Positions 7,386 to 20,176 of a stretch of DNA of 64,000 nt are shown here, piece by piece; position 1 is the stretch's first letter, and the number at the start of each line of letters is the position of its first letter. Under the pieces are notes generated by a model. It was not told where the DNA came from, did no database searches, and saw nothing but the letters and a program-made list of their open reading frames with translations. The position numbers and the translations under genes are program-made. The DNA is taken from contig CAZSRS010000009.1 of assembly GCA_964609625.1 (NCBI GenBank), forward strand, positions 57,303-121,302, given 5' to 3'. The DNA is from G963674665 sp964609625. Lineage in GTDB: Bacteria; Desulfobacterota; Desulfovibrionia; Desulfovibrionales; Desulfovibrionaceae.

Positions 7386-8842
7386 TTTTCCTTCTCCTCG
7401 CTGGGCAGGGCGATGACAAAGGTGGCGCCGACGCCTTCCTCGGAATTGGCGTGCAACCACCCACCGTGTTCCTCGGCGATGCTCCGGGAAATGGCCAATC
7501 CGAGACCCGAGCCCTCTTCCTTGGTGCTGTAGAACGGTTCGAAGATGTTGTCGATGATGGCCTTGGGGATACCCGGCCCGGTGTCGCTGATACGGATGAT
7601 GACCACCTTGCCCAGGGGCTCCATGACGCCGTGCTCTTCCCGTATGGTGATAAGGCCGCCGTTGCGCATGGCATCGCAGGCGTTCATCAGGATGTTCACC
7701 AGGGCCTCCTTGAACTGCTCCACATCGAGCCGCACGGGAGGGAGCGGCTCGTCCCTGACGAGCTTGACCTTGATGCCGTGGGACTCGAAGCGGTGTCTGA
7801 GTAATTGCAGGCTCAGGTCCACGGCATCGGAAGGTGAGCGCAGGGTGGTCTTCAGCTTGGGCCGCCTGGAGAACTCCAGGAAGTTGCGCACGATGGTGTC
7901 GATGTGGGTGATTTCCTCGGAAACCACCTCGAAGTCTTCCTTCTGCACCGGGTCAAGGTGCAGGGTGCGTTCCAGGGAAAACAACCGCATCTTCACCGAG
8001 GTGAGGGGGTTGCGGATGCTGTGGGCCACGCCGGCGGCCAGTTTACCCACCAGTGCGAGCTTTTCCGACATCAGTACCTGTTCCCGGCTTTGGTCCAGCT
8101 TGTTGCGGACAGAGTCCACGTCGTGGATCAGGGCGCGTACCTTGCCCCTGAGGTCCTCCACCTCGTCGTTGGAAGGCTGCATGGGCTCGCTGCCGTTCAT
8201 TTCATGGGCCAGCATGCGGATGGGATTGAGGATGTGCCCGAAGAGCATCCAGGCCAGGACAAAGGCCAGGGCGATGGCCAGAGGCACGGCGGCCAGGGCC
8301 AGGATCATGAGCCAGCGGGCCTGGCTGCGGTACACGTTGCCCGCCTCCTCCATGTCCGCCTCTTGCATGGCCTTGAATTTTTCGCATTTCTCAAGAATGA
8401 GCTGGAACATGTGGCGCACGTCCCAGTGCAGGCTTGCGCCTTCCTCGCGGCGCCCCTGACGGTAAAGCTCGATGACCTGCTCCCTGGAGAAGTTGTAGCG
8501 GAGGTATTCCGAATGGATGCTCGCCAGGATTTCGCGCTCGTACCGGTCCTTGGTCAGTTCAAAGGCTTGGTCGAGCCATTTCTCGAACCCCTGTTGATGC
8601 CCTTTCAAGGCCGCGAGCCATTGCTCGTCGCCGTCGAGGTAAAAGTAGGTGACGAAGCCCTTCTGGGCGGTGAGTTCGCTTTGCAATCCCTGGGCCGCGG
8701 CCAGGGCCGAGAGGTTGACGTTGATGCGCGAGGAATACATCTCCTGGGTCCTGTTGGCGTACCACAGGGTTGCCAGAGCACCGGCCAGGTTCACCAGGAC
8801 CATGGTCAATAAAAGATTGAACAGCTTGGCTCGCAGCGTCAT
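7370..8842 (-). CDS. Membrane sensor histidine kinase, partner of NtrC-type regulator
   Basis: This is a 490-residue kinase. A first membrane helix (about residues 8-29) is followed by a roughly 145-residue, mostly helical periplasmic domain resembling four-helix-bundle chemoreceptor sensors. A second membrane helix (about 177-200) and a HAMP-like linker come next. The HisKA domain has phospho-accepting His274 in GVAHSIRNPL, and the ATPase domain has an N-box (NILMNACDAM), ISDTGPGIP and GSGLGLAIS. The ATG at 8842 has GAGGCGA upstream and places the membrane helix at the N terminus. It is coupled to the downstream activator gene. The ligand is unknown; a small anion handled by the TauE permease would fit the context. 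Confidence 0.9.
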   Translation of the reverse strand: MTLRAKLFNLLLTMVLVNLAGALATLWYANRTQEMYSSRINVNLSALAAAQGLQSELTAQKGFVTYFYLDGDEQWLAALKGHQQGFEKWLDQAFELTKDRYEREILASIHSEYLRYNFSREQVIELYRQGRREEGASLHWDVRHMFQLILEKCEKFKAMQEADMEEAGNVYRSQARWLMILALAAVPLAIALAFVLAWMLFGHILNPIRMLAHEMNGSEPMQPSNDEVEDLRGKVRALIHDVDSVRNKLDQSREQVLMSEKLALVGKLAAGVAHSIRNPLTSVKMRLFSLERTLHLDPVQKEDFEVVSEEITHIDTIVRNFLEFSRRPKLKTTLRSPSDAVDLSLQLLRHRFESHGIKVKLVRDEPLPPVRLDVEQFKEALVNILMNACDAMRNGGLITIREEHGVMEPLGKVVIIRISDTGPGIPKAIIDNIFEPFYSTKEEGSGLGLAISRSIAEEHGGWLHANSEEGVGATFVIALPSEEKEKWLRS

Positions 8843-9065
8843 CCGAAGTCGCCTCGTACGACTGTGTGTTGTGGTATGTGGCAGCATCCAGGATACCCTA
8901 CACCAGAGTGGCGCGCAAAGGAACAGCGCGAAAGGTGGGTGGCGCGGCCTGCACACCAGCCCATTGTGGCGGACTCCCCGACGGTGTATGTGACGTCTTC
9001 CTTGATACTTCTGCCCGGTGCGGGCCGGGAAATCAGGTGAAGAGGCTTTGTTGAAGGAGGAGACC

Positions 9066-10205
9066 ATGCGGCGCAGGGACTTCCTGCAGGTGGTCGGTGG
9101 AAGCATGGCTTTGGCGGCCGTGGCCCCGGCATTGCTGCCCGCCCTCCTTCAAGGGGCGGAATCCTCGCCTCCTCCCGTGCCTGGACAGCGCACGGTCCGG
9201 CTGATGGCCGTGGGCGACATCATGACCCACATGAGCATCGTGCGCGGCGCCCAACAACAGGACGGCGGCCACGATTTCTCGCCCATTTTCCAGGATGTCG
9301 CTCCGGTGTTCGCCCAGGCCGACTGGGTGCTGGGCAACCTGGAGACCAGGCTGGCCGGCGAGGAAAGGGGCTATCGCGGCTTCCCCCGGTTCAACGCGCC
9401 CGACGCCCTGGCGCCGGCCCTGGCCGGCGTCGGATTCACGCTGCTCTCCACGGCCAACAACCATTGCCTGGACATGGGCGCCCCAGGCGTGGAGCGCACC
9501 AACGCCGTGCTGGAGAAGCACGGCCTGCTCCAGGCCGGAACCTATGCCACGGAGCGGGAAGCCGGCGAGATAGCCATGCTGGAGAAGAACGGCGTGCGCC
9601 TGGCGGTGCTGGCCTACACCAACGACACCAACGGCCTGCCCATCCCCAGGGACAAGCCCTGGATGGTCAAATTGATCGACATCCAGGCCATGGCCGCGGA
9701 CATCCGCCAAGCCAGGGAGCAAGGCGCGGATTTCGTGGCCATGTTCCTGCACTTCGGCGTGGAGTACTCCCGGAGGCCCAGCCTTGCGCAGCAGCGGCTG
9801 GTGGCCGCGCTCCTCGAACAGGGGGCGGATCTGGTGCTGGGCAGCCACCCCCACGTGGCCCAGCCCCTGCAGACCATGCACCTGCACGGCGCGGACAGGG
9901 CCGTGTTCTACTCCATGGGCAACTTCCTGGCCAACCAGCTCAAGCGCCATACCTATCTGGGGGCGATCTTCAGCGTGGAATTGTCACTGGACGACAAGGG
10001 CAACAGACGGCTGCGCAATGTTGCTGCCCTACCCACCAAGATCGTGCGCCAGGTGCGGGGCAACAGGCGCGGCTATGGCATACTGCCCATCCAGCACGTG
10101 CTGGACAACCGGGAGGACTCGGGCCTGGGCAAGCTGGAGTTGGTGCGACTGGAGAGGGACCTGGAGGAAATGACGGCCTTTTTCAGCTCCATGCCCGCGG
10201 GTTGA
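9066..10205 (+). CDS. Tat-exported CapA-family metallophosphatase-like protein
   Basis: This 379-residue protein begins with a twin-arginine signal (RRRDFLQ, then a hydrophobic stretch to about residue 32) and should be folded before export. The mature part has CapA/PGA-synthesis family motifs: VGDIMTH, LGNLETRL, TANNHCLDMG, GSHPHVAQP and YSMGNFLANQ. These form a calcineurin-like metal centre. CapA proteins support polyglutamate capsule synthesis in Bacillus, but no capB/C genes are nearby, so the function here is open. The ATG at 9066 follows GAAGGAGGAGA. The gene is divergent from the sensor kinase and converges on the receiver-kinase gene with eight bases between stops. Confidence 0.87.
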   Translation: MRRRDFLQVVGGSMALAAVAPALLPALLQGAESSPPPVPGQRTVRLMAVGDIMTHMSIVRGAQQQDGGHDFSPIFQDVAPVFAQADWVLGNLETRLAGEERGYRGFPRFNAPDALAPALAGVGFTLLSTANNHCLDMGAPGVERTNAVLEKHGLLQAGTYATEREAGEIAMLEKNGVRLAVLAYTNDTNGLPIPRDKPWMVKLIDIQAMAADIRQAREQGADFVAMFLHFGVEYSRRPSLAQQRLVAALLEQGADLVLGSHPHVAQPLQTMHLHGADRAVFYSMGNFLANQLKRHTYLGAIFSVELSLDDKGNRRLRNVAALPTKIVRQVRGNRRGYGILPIQHVLDNREDSGLGKLELVRLERDLEEMTAFFSSMPAG

Positions 10206-10213
10206 GTGAGAGG

Positions 10214-11350
10214 TCAGGGAGTGGCCCGGGCGTCAGGGCCCACCACCTGCTGGCCCGCGGGGAGCGCTTGTTCGAGGCGGATGGGCAACCGGACGGTCAC
10301 GGTTGTCCAACCCTCCCTGGAGGTGTCCAGTTCGATGCTCCCTCCGTGGGCCTGGGCCGCCAGTTTGGCCGAATAGGTGCCGAGTCCGGTTCCGTGCTTC
10401 TTGCCTTCCGTGACATACTTTTCGAAAAATCTACCGCGAATCGTTGCGGGCACCTCTCCCTGGTTCGTTATGGAGACAACGTGGAACGGCGCCAGCGTGG
10501 AGAGGGAAACCACGATGCCCGCACCAGCGGGAGAGGCCTCACAGGCGTTTTTCAACAGGTTTTCGAACATGCATATGCACAGCACCTCCTCACCGTATAT
10601 GAACAAAGGATCTTTTATTCCGACCGGCAGGCCTTCCTGCTGAATCTCGATGGACAAGTTTTTTGGGGCAAGCAGGTGCTCCATCCTGTGCACGATCAGT
10701 TGTAAAAGCATCGGCAGGTCAAGTTTGCTTGGATCGAGCCGATATTGTCCGGTTTCAATCTTGTGCAGGCGCAGGGACATGTTGATCATCTGCAACATAC
10801 GGTGTCCGGCGTCGTGGATCAAGGTGACCAATTCCCTTTGCTCCGAGGTCAGTGGGCTTTCCAGCAGCAGTGGCAACAGGTTGACGATGTTGCTCAGGGG
10901 TGCGCGCAGGTCGTGGCGCAGGATCCGATCTATGTCTTCCCTGAGGCGGGCTGCCTCGCGCAAGGCGATGTGGTTGCGGACGCGGGCCTGGACGATGCCG
11001 GGGTGGAAGGGCTTGGTAATGTAGTCGATGGCGCCCAGTTCCAATCCCCTGGTTTCGTCCTCGACCTCGCTCAGGACAGTGATGAAGATCACCGGTATGT
11101 CCCGTGTGTATTCATCGGACTTGAGGCGACGGCAGACTTCGTAGCCGTCCATTCCCGGCATCAGGATGTCCAGCAGAATCAGGTCGGGCAGTGTCTCTTC
11201 CTGAACGATGCGCAGGGCCTTTTCTCCGTCCTTGGCCACCAGGATGAGATAATCGTCCTTGAGCGCATTGATGAGCACATGGATGTTCTCTGGCGTGTCA
11301 TCCACGATGAGCACGGTATGTTTGGGAATATTTTTCATGGTGCTAGGCAT
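10214..11350 (-). CDS. Receiver-histidine kinase fusion (REC-HisKA-HATPase)
   Basis: This is a soluble 378-residue protein with an N-terminal receiver (phospho-acceptor Asp61, switch Lys in ITKPF). It is followed by a HisKA helix with His146 in ILRHDLRAPL and an ATPase domain with an N-box (ENLLKNACEA) and GTGLGTYSAK. There are no membrane segments. A receiver at the front of a kinase makes the kinase output dependent on an upstream kinase, so this is a relay component. Its start overlaps the stop of the HD-GYP gene by eight bases; an ATG four codons further in is also possible. It is the last gene of the five-gene signalling operon. Confidence 0.88.
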   Translation of the reverse strand: MPSTMKNIPKHTVLIVDDTPENIHVLINALKDDYLILVAKDGEKALRIVQEETLPDLILLDILMPGMDGYEVCRRLKSDEYTRDIPVIFITVLSEVEDETRGLELGAIDYITKPFHPGIVQARVRNHIALREAARLREDIDRILRHDLRAPLSNIVNLLPLLLESPLTSEQRELVTLIHDAGHRMLQMINMSLRLHKIETGQYRLDPSKLDLPMLLQLIVHRMEHLLAPKNLSIEIQQEGLPVGIKDPLFIYGEEVLCICMFENLLKNACEASPAGAGIVVSLSTLAPFHVVSITNQGEVPATIRGRFFEKYVTEGKKHGTGLGTYSAKLAAQAHGGSIELDTSREGWTTVTVRLPIRLEQALPAGQQVVGPDARATP

Positions 11351-12443
11351 GCTGTTGCAGGTTGGCCCGTTCCTCCTCGAAATCCGCGAACTCCAGGGCG
11401 ATCATGCGGAACTCGTCCTGCATCTCCAGGAAGGCGTCGCAGAGGTCGGGATCGAACTGGGTGCCCCTGCCTTCGGCGATGATGGCCACGGCTTTGGCCA
11501 CGGGAAAGGGGGGCTTGTAGACGCGCCTGGAGATGAGCGCGTCGTAGACGTCGGCAATGGCCATGATCCGCGCTGCCACGGGGATGTTCTCGCCCGCCAG
11601 CCCCTGGGGGTAGCCCTTGCCGTCCCAGCGTTCGTGGTGGCTGTAGGCTATCTCCTTGGCCTGGCGCAAGAAGGAGTTGCCTCCGAGCTTTTCTTCGGCC
11701 TTGGCCAGGCTGTCGCGGCCATAGAGGGTGTGCTTCTTCATCTCGACGAATTCTTCGTCCGTGAGCTTGCCGGGCTTGAGCAGGATGGCGTCGGGCACGC
11801 CCACCTTGCCCACGTCATGCAGCGGCGCCGAGAGATAGAGCAGTTCGATGACCTCGTCATCGAGCAGGGGAGCGAAGCGGGAGTGAGGAAGTATTCGTTG
11901 CGCCAGGGCCTTGACATAGTGCTGGGTGCGCTTGATGTGCCCCCCTGTCTCGGGATCGCGGCATTCGGCCAGGGTCGCCAGGCTCTCGATGGTGACCTCC
12001 TTGGTCAAGGCCAGCTCCCGTGTGCGTTCCTTGACCAGAAGATCCAGGTGGTCGCGGTGCCTCTTCAGCTCCAGTTGGTTGCGCACCCGCATTTTCACCA
12101 GTCCGGGGCGGAAGGGCTTGGTGATGTAGTCCACGGCGCCCAAGGCCAAGCCGCGGGCCTCGTCCTCCTCCTCGGTGAGGGCCGTGATGAACAGGACAGG
12201 GATGTCCTTTGTCCGCACGTCGGCCTTGAGTTGTTTGCAGACCTCGTAGCCGTCCATTCCAGGCATCATGATGTCCAGGAGGATGACATCGGGGCGGGGT
12301 TCGGCAAAGGCCAGACGCAGGGCCTTTTCTCCGTTCTTGGCCGCCAGGAGGGCATGCTCGGCCTTGAGGGTTTCCATGAGCACCTGGATGTTTTCCGGCG
12401 TGTCGTCCACGATCAGGACTCGGGATGTGCTTTCGTTCGTCAT
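11343..12443 (-). CDS. Response regulator with HD-GYP phosphodiesterase domain
   Basis: This is a 366-residue RpfG-type protein with a receiver at residues 1-125 (phospho-acceptor Asp57) and an HD-GYP domain after a short helical linker. The HD-GYP signature is intact: HDVGKVGVPD, then HHERWDGKGYPQGL, then RIMAIADVYDAL. Proteins of this type hydrolyse cyclic di-GMP, or related cyclic dinucleotides, under control of phosphorylation. The ATG at 12443 has GGAGG about ten bases upstream and lies four bases after the hybrid-kinase stop. It is the only apparent second-messenger output of the five-gene operon. Confidence 0.92.
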   Translation of the reverse strand: MTNESTSRVLIVDDTPENIQVLMETLKAEHALLAAKNGEKALRLAFAEPRPDVILLDIMMPGMDGYEVCKQLKADVRTKDIPVLFITALTEEEDEARGLALGAVDYITKPFRPGLVKMRVRNQLELKRHRDHLDLLVKERTRELALTKEVTIESLATLAECRDPETGGHIKRTQHYVKALAQRILPHSRFAPLLDDEVIELLYLSAPLHDVGKVGVPDAILLKPGKLTDEEFVEMKKHTLYGRDSLAKAEEKLGGNSFLRQAKEIAYSHHERWDGKGYPQGLAGENIPVAARIMAIADVYDALISRRVYKPPFPVAKAVAIIAEGRGTQFDPDLCDAFLEMQDEFRMIALEFADFEEERANLQQHA

Positions 12444-12447
12444 GGGT

Positions 12448-15435
<2,988 letters not shown>

Positions 15436-15438
15436 CGC

Positions 15439-15972
15439 TCATTCGCCGGGCAGTTGTTTGATGCTGAAGCGGCAGACGCGGTCGCCCGAGCACCAGCAAT
15501 CCACTTCCTTGACCTCGAAAACGTCCCCTGAGTATTCGCCGAGCAAGCCGCTGAGAAATCCTTCGTCGTAGACGCAGATGGTTTCGTTGCAGACCGGCAG
15601 TCCGGAGCAATCCAGGTCCTCGGCCACGGTCACGGTGAAATGCATTTTTTCCAGATCCGCATGTTCCACACGCAGCATGCCTATCTTGAGCTGTTCCAGA
15701 AGGTCCTTGGTCTGGGTGATGAAGGTGTTGAAGTCAAGGGTCTTGTCGATGAAGGCCTTGCAGAACTCCCGTCCGGCCACCTCGCCGGCTTTGAAGAACA
15801 GATCGTCGGTCGCGGCGGGACCGAATTCCTTGATCATCACGTCGCGCAGGGTGAACTGCATCAGCCGGTACACTGCCACGTCCATGGAGGGGCCGAGATT
15901 GGGTCGCCCCTCGCCGATGTCGCCGATCATGTTCCAATCGAACATCTGCTCGTTGCGCTCTTCCTTGAACAT
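15439..15972 (-). CDS. V4R domain (4-vinyl reductase-like) small-molecule sensor
   Basis: This is a 177-residue cytoplasmic protein with the layout of V4R-domain proteins. A helical N-terminal half (RLMQFTLRDVMIKEFG) is followed by a cysteine-containing beta half: EDLDCSGLPVCNETICVYDEG, with two residues read as flanks, and a closing CWCSGDRVCRF. V4R domains bind small hydrophobic ligands, and the cysteines could hold a metal. The ATG at 15972 has GAGGGGAGGG just upstream. It lies between the kinase-less receptor and the hybrid kinase, three bases from the latter, so it probably conveys or modulates signal within that operon. The ligand is unknown. Confidence 0.82.
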   Translation of the reverse strand: MFKEERNEQMFDWNMIGDIGEGRPNLGPSMDVAVYRLMQFTLRDVMIKEFGPAATDDLFFKAGEVAGREFCKAFIDKTLDFNTFITQTKDLLEQLKIGMLRVEHADLEKMHFTVTVAEDLDCSGLPVCNETICVYDEGFLSGLLGEYSGDVFEVKEVDCWCSGDRVCRFSIKQLPGE

Positions 15973-16003
15973 GTCCCTCCCCTCTCTTTTCGACGAGTGT
16001 TTG

Positions 16004-19000
16004 TCATTCCACGATGTTGTATTTTGCGGCGAGACCCTGCGTGGCGAGGAGATCGTTGACCTCCTGCTTGAGCTGGATCATGCGCTCCTCGCGTCCCACC
16101 ACGAGGCGGCTGAAGCGTTCCAGTTGTTCGAGGTTGCTGCGCAGTTTCTGCTCGAAGAGTTGGCGTTCGGTGATGTCTTCCACGGTGGCGATGACGCCGG
16201 TGGGGCTTGTGCCTGGTTCGATGGGGTTGAAGGAGATGCGCAGGAACGCGGTCTTGCCGCCGGTTACCGAGGTGTATTCATCCTCGTAAACCGCGGCTTT
16301 GCCGGCCAGGGCCTCCCGGATGACCTCGCGCATCTTCGGGGAGCTTTGGCGTGCGGTGTTGAAGCCGATGAGCTTCTCACGGGTGGAGCCCATGAGTTGC
16401 ACGAACTTGTCGTTGCAATCCAGGATGGTGCCGTCGTTGTCGAAAAGGATCATGCCCAGGGGGGATTTCTCGAAGATGACCCGGTGGCGTTTTTCGCTTT
16501 CCTGGATGGCCGCCTCGATCCTTTTGCGCTCCGTGATGTCCGTGGACATGCCGCATACGGCGTATGGTTTGTTGTCGGCGTCTAGCAGGGGAAATTTCAC
16601 GGAATAATAGTCGATGCGCTCCCCGGTGTCCGTGGTGACGATCTCCTCCCAACTCAGGGACGAGAGGGATTCGATGGTCTTGCGGTCGTTCTCCTGCAGT
16701 TCGCGCGCCATTTCCTCCGGAAAGAGGTCGAAGTCCGTGAGGCCGAGGGGCTCGGCGAATCCCGAGGCGCTGGTCCGCCGCCAGACGGCGTTGCCCAGGA
16801 TGTAGCGCCCCTCGAGGTCCTTGACGTAGATCAGCGCCGAGGAGTTGTCGATGATCGACTGGAGAAAGCGCTGGTTTTCGGCCAGGGCCCTGCGGGCTTC
16901 CAGGCGCTCGGTGATGTCGCGGAAGGTGACCACGGCACCCACGAGTTCCTCGTCCTTGTAGATGGGCGAGCTGGTGTACTCCACCGGAAAGCTGGAGCCG
17001 TCCGCGCGCCAGAGCACCTCATCCTGGACGTGGTGCACGCTGCCCTCCGTGAGGGACTTGAACATGGGGGAGCGCTCCAGTGGATAGGGCGAGCCGTCGG
17101 GATAGCTGTGCTGGATGAGATCGTGCACGGGCTTGCCGATGGTGGCGGTATCGCAGATATCCAGCATCTCGCAGGCGGCGGTGTTGATGAACAGCAGGCC
17201 GCAGTCGGCGTCGATGCCGAAGATGCCCTCGCCGGCTGATTCCAGGACCAGACGGCTGCGTTCCTCGGCGTCACGCAGGGCGTCCTCTGCCCGCTTGCGC
17301 TCCGTGATGTCGCGCACCGAGCCGACCGCGTACCACTGATCCCCGAGCTTGAAGGACGAAATGGCCACCTCCACCGGGAACGGCCGGCCTTGCCGGCCCT
17401 GTGCGGTGTATTCGCCCTGCACGCCCACGACCGGCCCTTGTCCTGTGCGGGCAAAATGCTCCAGGCCCAAGGCTGCGTCGCCGCGGTCGTTCTCCGTGGC
17501 CACCAGATCGTGGATCGGCTTGCCCATTGCCTCCGTAGCGGTGAAGCCGAACATGCGTTCGGCCGCCGTGTTCCAGAACATGACCGTGCCCTTGCTGTCG
17601 ATCATGATCAGCCCGTCGTGGATGGCCTCGCTCATGGCCCGGATTTTTTCTTCTGATTCCTGGAGCTTATGTTCGGTGCGCCTTCGTTCTGCAATTTCCC
17701 GCGCCAGGCGGCGGTTCCAGATGAACACGGCCAGCAGGATGCCGCCGACGAAAACAGCGATGATCAGGCCGACTTCCCAGACCAGGGTCCAGTCCACGGC
17801 ACGTTCCACATGCACGTTGATCCAGCGGTCGTTGATGCGGGAGCGCTCCTCCTTGGGGATGGCCTCGATGGCCTTGTCCAGGATGGTCACCAGCTCGGGC
17901 CAGTCATTGCGCACACCGAAGGAGACGCTGAAATTGTACTGCGTGGTCGCGGCAACCCGCAGACCTTGGATGTCTTCCTTGTTGGTGGCGTAGGTGATGG
18001 AGGCCAGGTTGTCCACAAAGACGTCCGCATGGCCGTCGCGCACGGCTAGCAAACCCTCTTCAACGCTGCCGTAGGGTCTGGTCGAGAACATGGGAAAGTC
18101 CGTGACGATGTGCCTGGCGATGACGCCATCCTTGAGCACGGCCACCGTTTTGCCTTCCATCTCCGCCAGGTCGTTGATGTAGGCGGCGTCGTTGCGGGAG
18201 ATGACAACGATGGGAAACACCAAGTAGGGTTTGGTGAGCAGGATGGAGGGGTCGGGTTCAGGACCATGCACGACACAGGAGGCGACGTCCAACTCCTTGC
18301 GGCGCAACTTGTCCCGCACATCGAGCCACGTCAGGTTTGGCGCGCGCTGTATGGTCACGCCCAGTTGTTTCTCGACGGCGTTTACGTATTCCGCGGCGAT
18401 GCCTGCATAGTTGCCTAGTGCGTCCAATTGCTCAAAGGGAGGCCATGTAGGGTCGGAGCCAAGGCGCAATTCCTTGTGCTCGTCGAGCCAGGCCTGTTCC
18501 TCGGCGGTGAGCTGGAAGCGCGCGGCGGCGGCATCGTCCTTCTTGCCCAGCCACTTGGCCTTGAGCACACGCACTTCTTCTTCGCCTATCAGGGCCATGC
18601 CCTTGATCAGCACCTCGGCCAGCCTGGCTTTATCCGTGCTCACGGCCATGTGCAAGGGGATTGTCGTGCCGTCCATCAGCTCCGGCACCAGCCCCCCCAC
18701 CTCCAGATTGGTGATTTGCAGCTGCTCGCAGATGTAGTTGACCACGGGCATGAGGTCGAGAAGCATGTCGGCCTTGCCAGACGAGACGGCGAAGATGGCC
18801 GCGGAGGTATCTCTGACCTCGACGATCTCGATTTGCGGATACTGGGCAAGCATCTCCTGGAAGTAGAACCCCTTGGGCACGGCAAAACGCTTGCCGAACA
18901 GGTCATGGATCGAGGAGACCTTGGGTTCGCCCTTGCGCGTGTAAAGCATCTGCGCCATGTCCACGTACGAGGGTGTGAAAGACATGTACTTGCTGCGCTC

Positions 19001-20095
19001 GGGGGTGATGGCGATGTTCATCATGACGTCCAGGGTGCCTTCCTTTAGCATCTCCTGGAACTGATCCCACGACGGACCGGTGATGTACTCCACGTCCAGT
19101 CCGGTCTTTTTGGCGAGCAGCCCGATGTAGTCCATGGAATAGCCCCTGGGCTCGCCGTTTTCATTGAAGTTGAACGGCGCCCAGTCGCTTTCGTTGTGCA
19201 CCGTGATGGTGCTCTTGCGTGCCAGGTAGGCAAGCTCTTCGGGGGTAAGCAGTACGGCGAACTCCGGGGGGATGGTCCGCACGTCCGAGGCCAACCAGCG
19301 TTGGAGCAGTCCCTCGCGTTCGGTCGTGCTGAAAGCCGTCAGGCCGGCGTCCACGGCGGCGATGAGATCGGTGCGGCCTTTGCGGGCCGCGGCGCGGTAC
19401 GTCTGGCTGGAGAGGGGGGCGTCCGCGACGTAGCCGAAGGTGTTGGCCAGCCGGTTCTGGCCCAAAAAATAGCACAGAGCCACATCCGTGGAGACAAAGG
19501 CCTTGATCTCGCCGTGCAGCGCGGCATTGAACAGTTCCTCGTTGCTGCCGTATTCCCGGATCAAATCCTGCGGCACCGCGCTGCCCACCAGGTCGCGGGT
19601 GAAGCCGCCCTGGGGAACGCCCACCACCAATCCCCGCAGGTCCTCCAGCGAGGCGGTGGCCTTGAGCGTGGGGTGGGTATAAATGAAGTAGTTCAGCGTG
19701 AAGACCGGTTCGGAGAACTCCAGGAACTCCTCGCGCTCGGGTGTGAGGAACAGGCCGGCGTTGAGGTCGGCCCGTCCCTCCCTGACCATGTCCAGGGATT
19801 CGTTGAAGGTCTCGGTGCGGATGAAACGGATGGCTTGGCCGGTCTTGTGGGACCAGAGCCGCCAGATGTCGGGCAGAATCCCGGAAGGCTCGCCGGCGTC
19901 GTCCTCGAACTTCAGCGGCGCCACGCCGGCATTGTAGACAACGGTGATCTCCTGGGCCTGGGCAGCCGTTGCGAACAGCAAGGCCAGCACGGAAGCGAGG
20001 AGCAACAGAAGGCCATTTCTGGTGATTGTCCGCGGATCGAACCGTGCCGGAAAGCGACAAAGGAAGGTGCACAGTACATTCCGCGCTCGAGGCAT
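16004..20095 (-). CDS. Giant receptor: three periplasmic binding modules, one TM, four PAS, no kinase
   Basis: This protein of about 1363 residues starts with a signal peptide (ending near ATAAQAQ). Three tandem bacterial solute-binding (family 3) modules follow: one opening with EITVVYNAGVAPLKFED, one with STITVHNESDWAPFNFNE, and one with KELRLGSDPTWPPFEQLD. One membrane helix (WEVGLIIAVFVGGILLAVFI) leads to four PAS domains with PAC tails (RDITERKRAE, RDITERLEARR, STDITERKRIE, VEDITERQLFEQ). It ends in a short coiled coil (LERFSRLVVGREERM) with no HisKA, GGDEF or other output domain. The ATG at 20095 is preferred over an upstream TTG because the signal peptide then sits closer to the N terminus. 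The downstream sensor-less hybrid kinase is the likely output partner. Confidence 0.9.
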   Translation of the reverse strand: MPRARNVLCTFLCRFPARFDPRTITRNGLLLLLASVLALLFATAAQAQEITVVYNAGVAPLKFEDDAGEPSGILPDIWRLWSHKTGQAIRFIRTETFNESLDMVREGRADLNAGLFLTPEREEFLEFSEPVFTLNYFIYTHPTLKATASLEDLRGLVVGVPQGGFTRDLVGSAVPQDLIREYGSNEELFNAALHGEIKAFVSTDVALCYFLGQNRLANTFGYVADAPLSSQTYRAAARKGRTDLIAAVDAGLTAFSTTEREGLLQRWLASDVRTIPPEFAVLLTPEELAYLARKSTITVHNESDWAPFNFNENGEPRGYSMDYIGLLAKKTGLDVEYITGPSWDQFQEMLKEGTLDVMMNIAITPERSKYMSFTPSYVDMAQMLYTRKGEPKVSSIHDLFGKRFAVPKGFYFQEMLAQYPQIEIVEVRDTSAAIFAVSSGKADMLLDLMPVVNYICEQLQITNLEVGGLVPELMDGTTIPLHMAVSTDKARLAEVLIKGMALIGEEEVRVLKAKWLGKKDDAAAARFQLTAEEQAWLDEHKELRLGSDPTWPPFEQLDALGNYAGIAAEYVNAVEKQLGVTIQRAPNLTWLDVRDKLRRKELDVASCVVHGPEPDPSILLTKPYLVFPIVVISRNDAAYINDLAEMEGKTVAVLKDGVIARHIVTDFPMFSTRPYGSVEEGLLAVRDGHADVFVDNLASITYATNKEDIQGLRVAATTQYNFSVSFGVRNDWPELVTILDKAIEAIPKEERSRINDRWINVHVERAVDWTLVWEVGLIIAVFVGGILLAVFIWNRRLAREIAERRRTEHKLQESEEKIRAMSEAIHDGLIMIDSKGTVMFWNTAAERMFGFTATEAMGKPIHDLVATENDRGDAALGLEHFARTGQGPVVGVQGEYTAQGRQGRPFPVEVAISSFKLGDQWYAVGSVRDITERKRAEDALRDAEERSRLVLESAGEGIFGIDADCGLLFINTAACEMLDICDTATIGKPVHDLIQHSYPDGSPYPLERSPMFKSLTEGSVHHVQDEVLWRADGSSFPVEYTSSPIYKDEELVGAVVTFRDITERLEARRALAENQRFLQSIIDNSSALIYVKDLEGRYILGNAVWRRTSASGFAEPLGLTDFDLFPEEMARELQENDRKTIESLSSLSWEEIVTTDTGERIDYYSVKFPLLDADNKPYAVCGMSTDITERKRIEAAIQESEKRHRVIFEKSPLGMILFDNDGTILDCNDKFVQLMGSTREKLIGFNTARQSSPKMREVIREALAGKAAVYEDEYTSVTGGKTAFLRISFNPIEPGTSPTGVIATVEDITERQLFEQKLRSNLEQLERFSRLVVGREERMIQLKQEVNDLLATQGLAAKYNIVE

Positions 20096-20176
20096 TTCAG
20101 TGTCCCTGGGATTGTGCACCGTTTCGCCACCCGTGGCATTGAAGGGAGAACCAATATGCAATAGTTATCAAGATGT

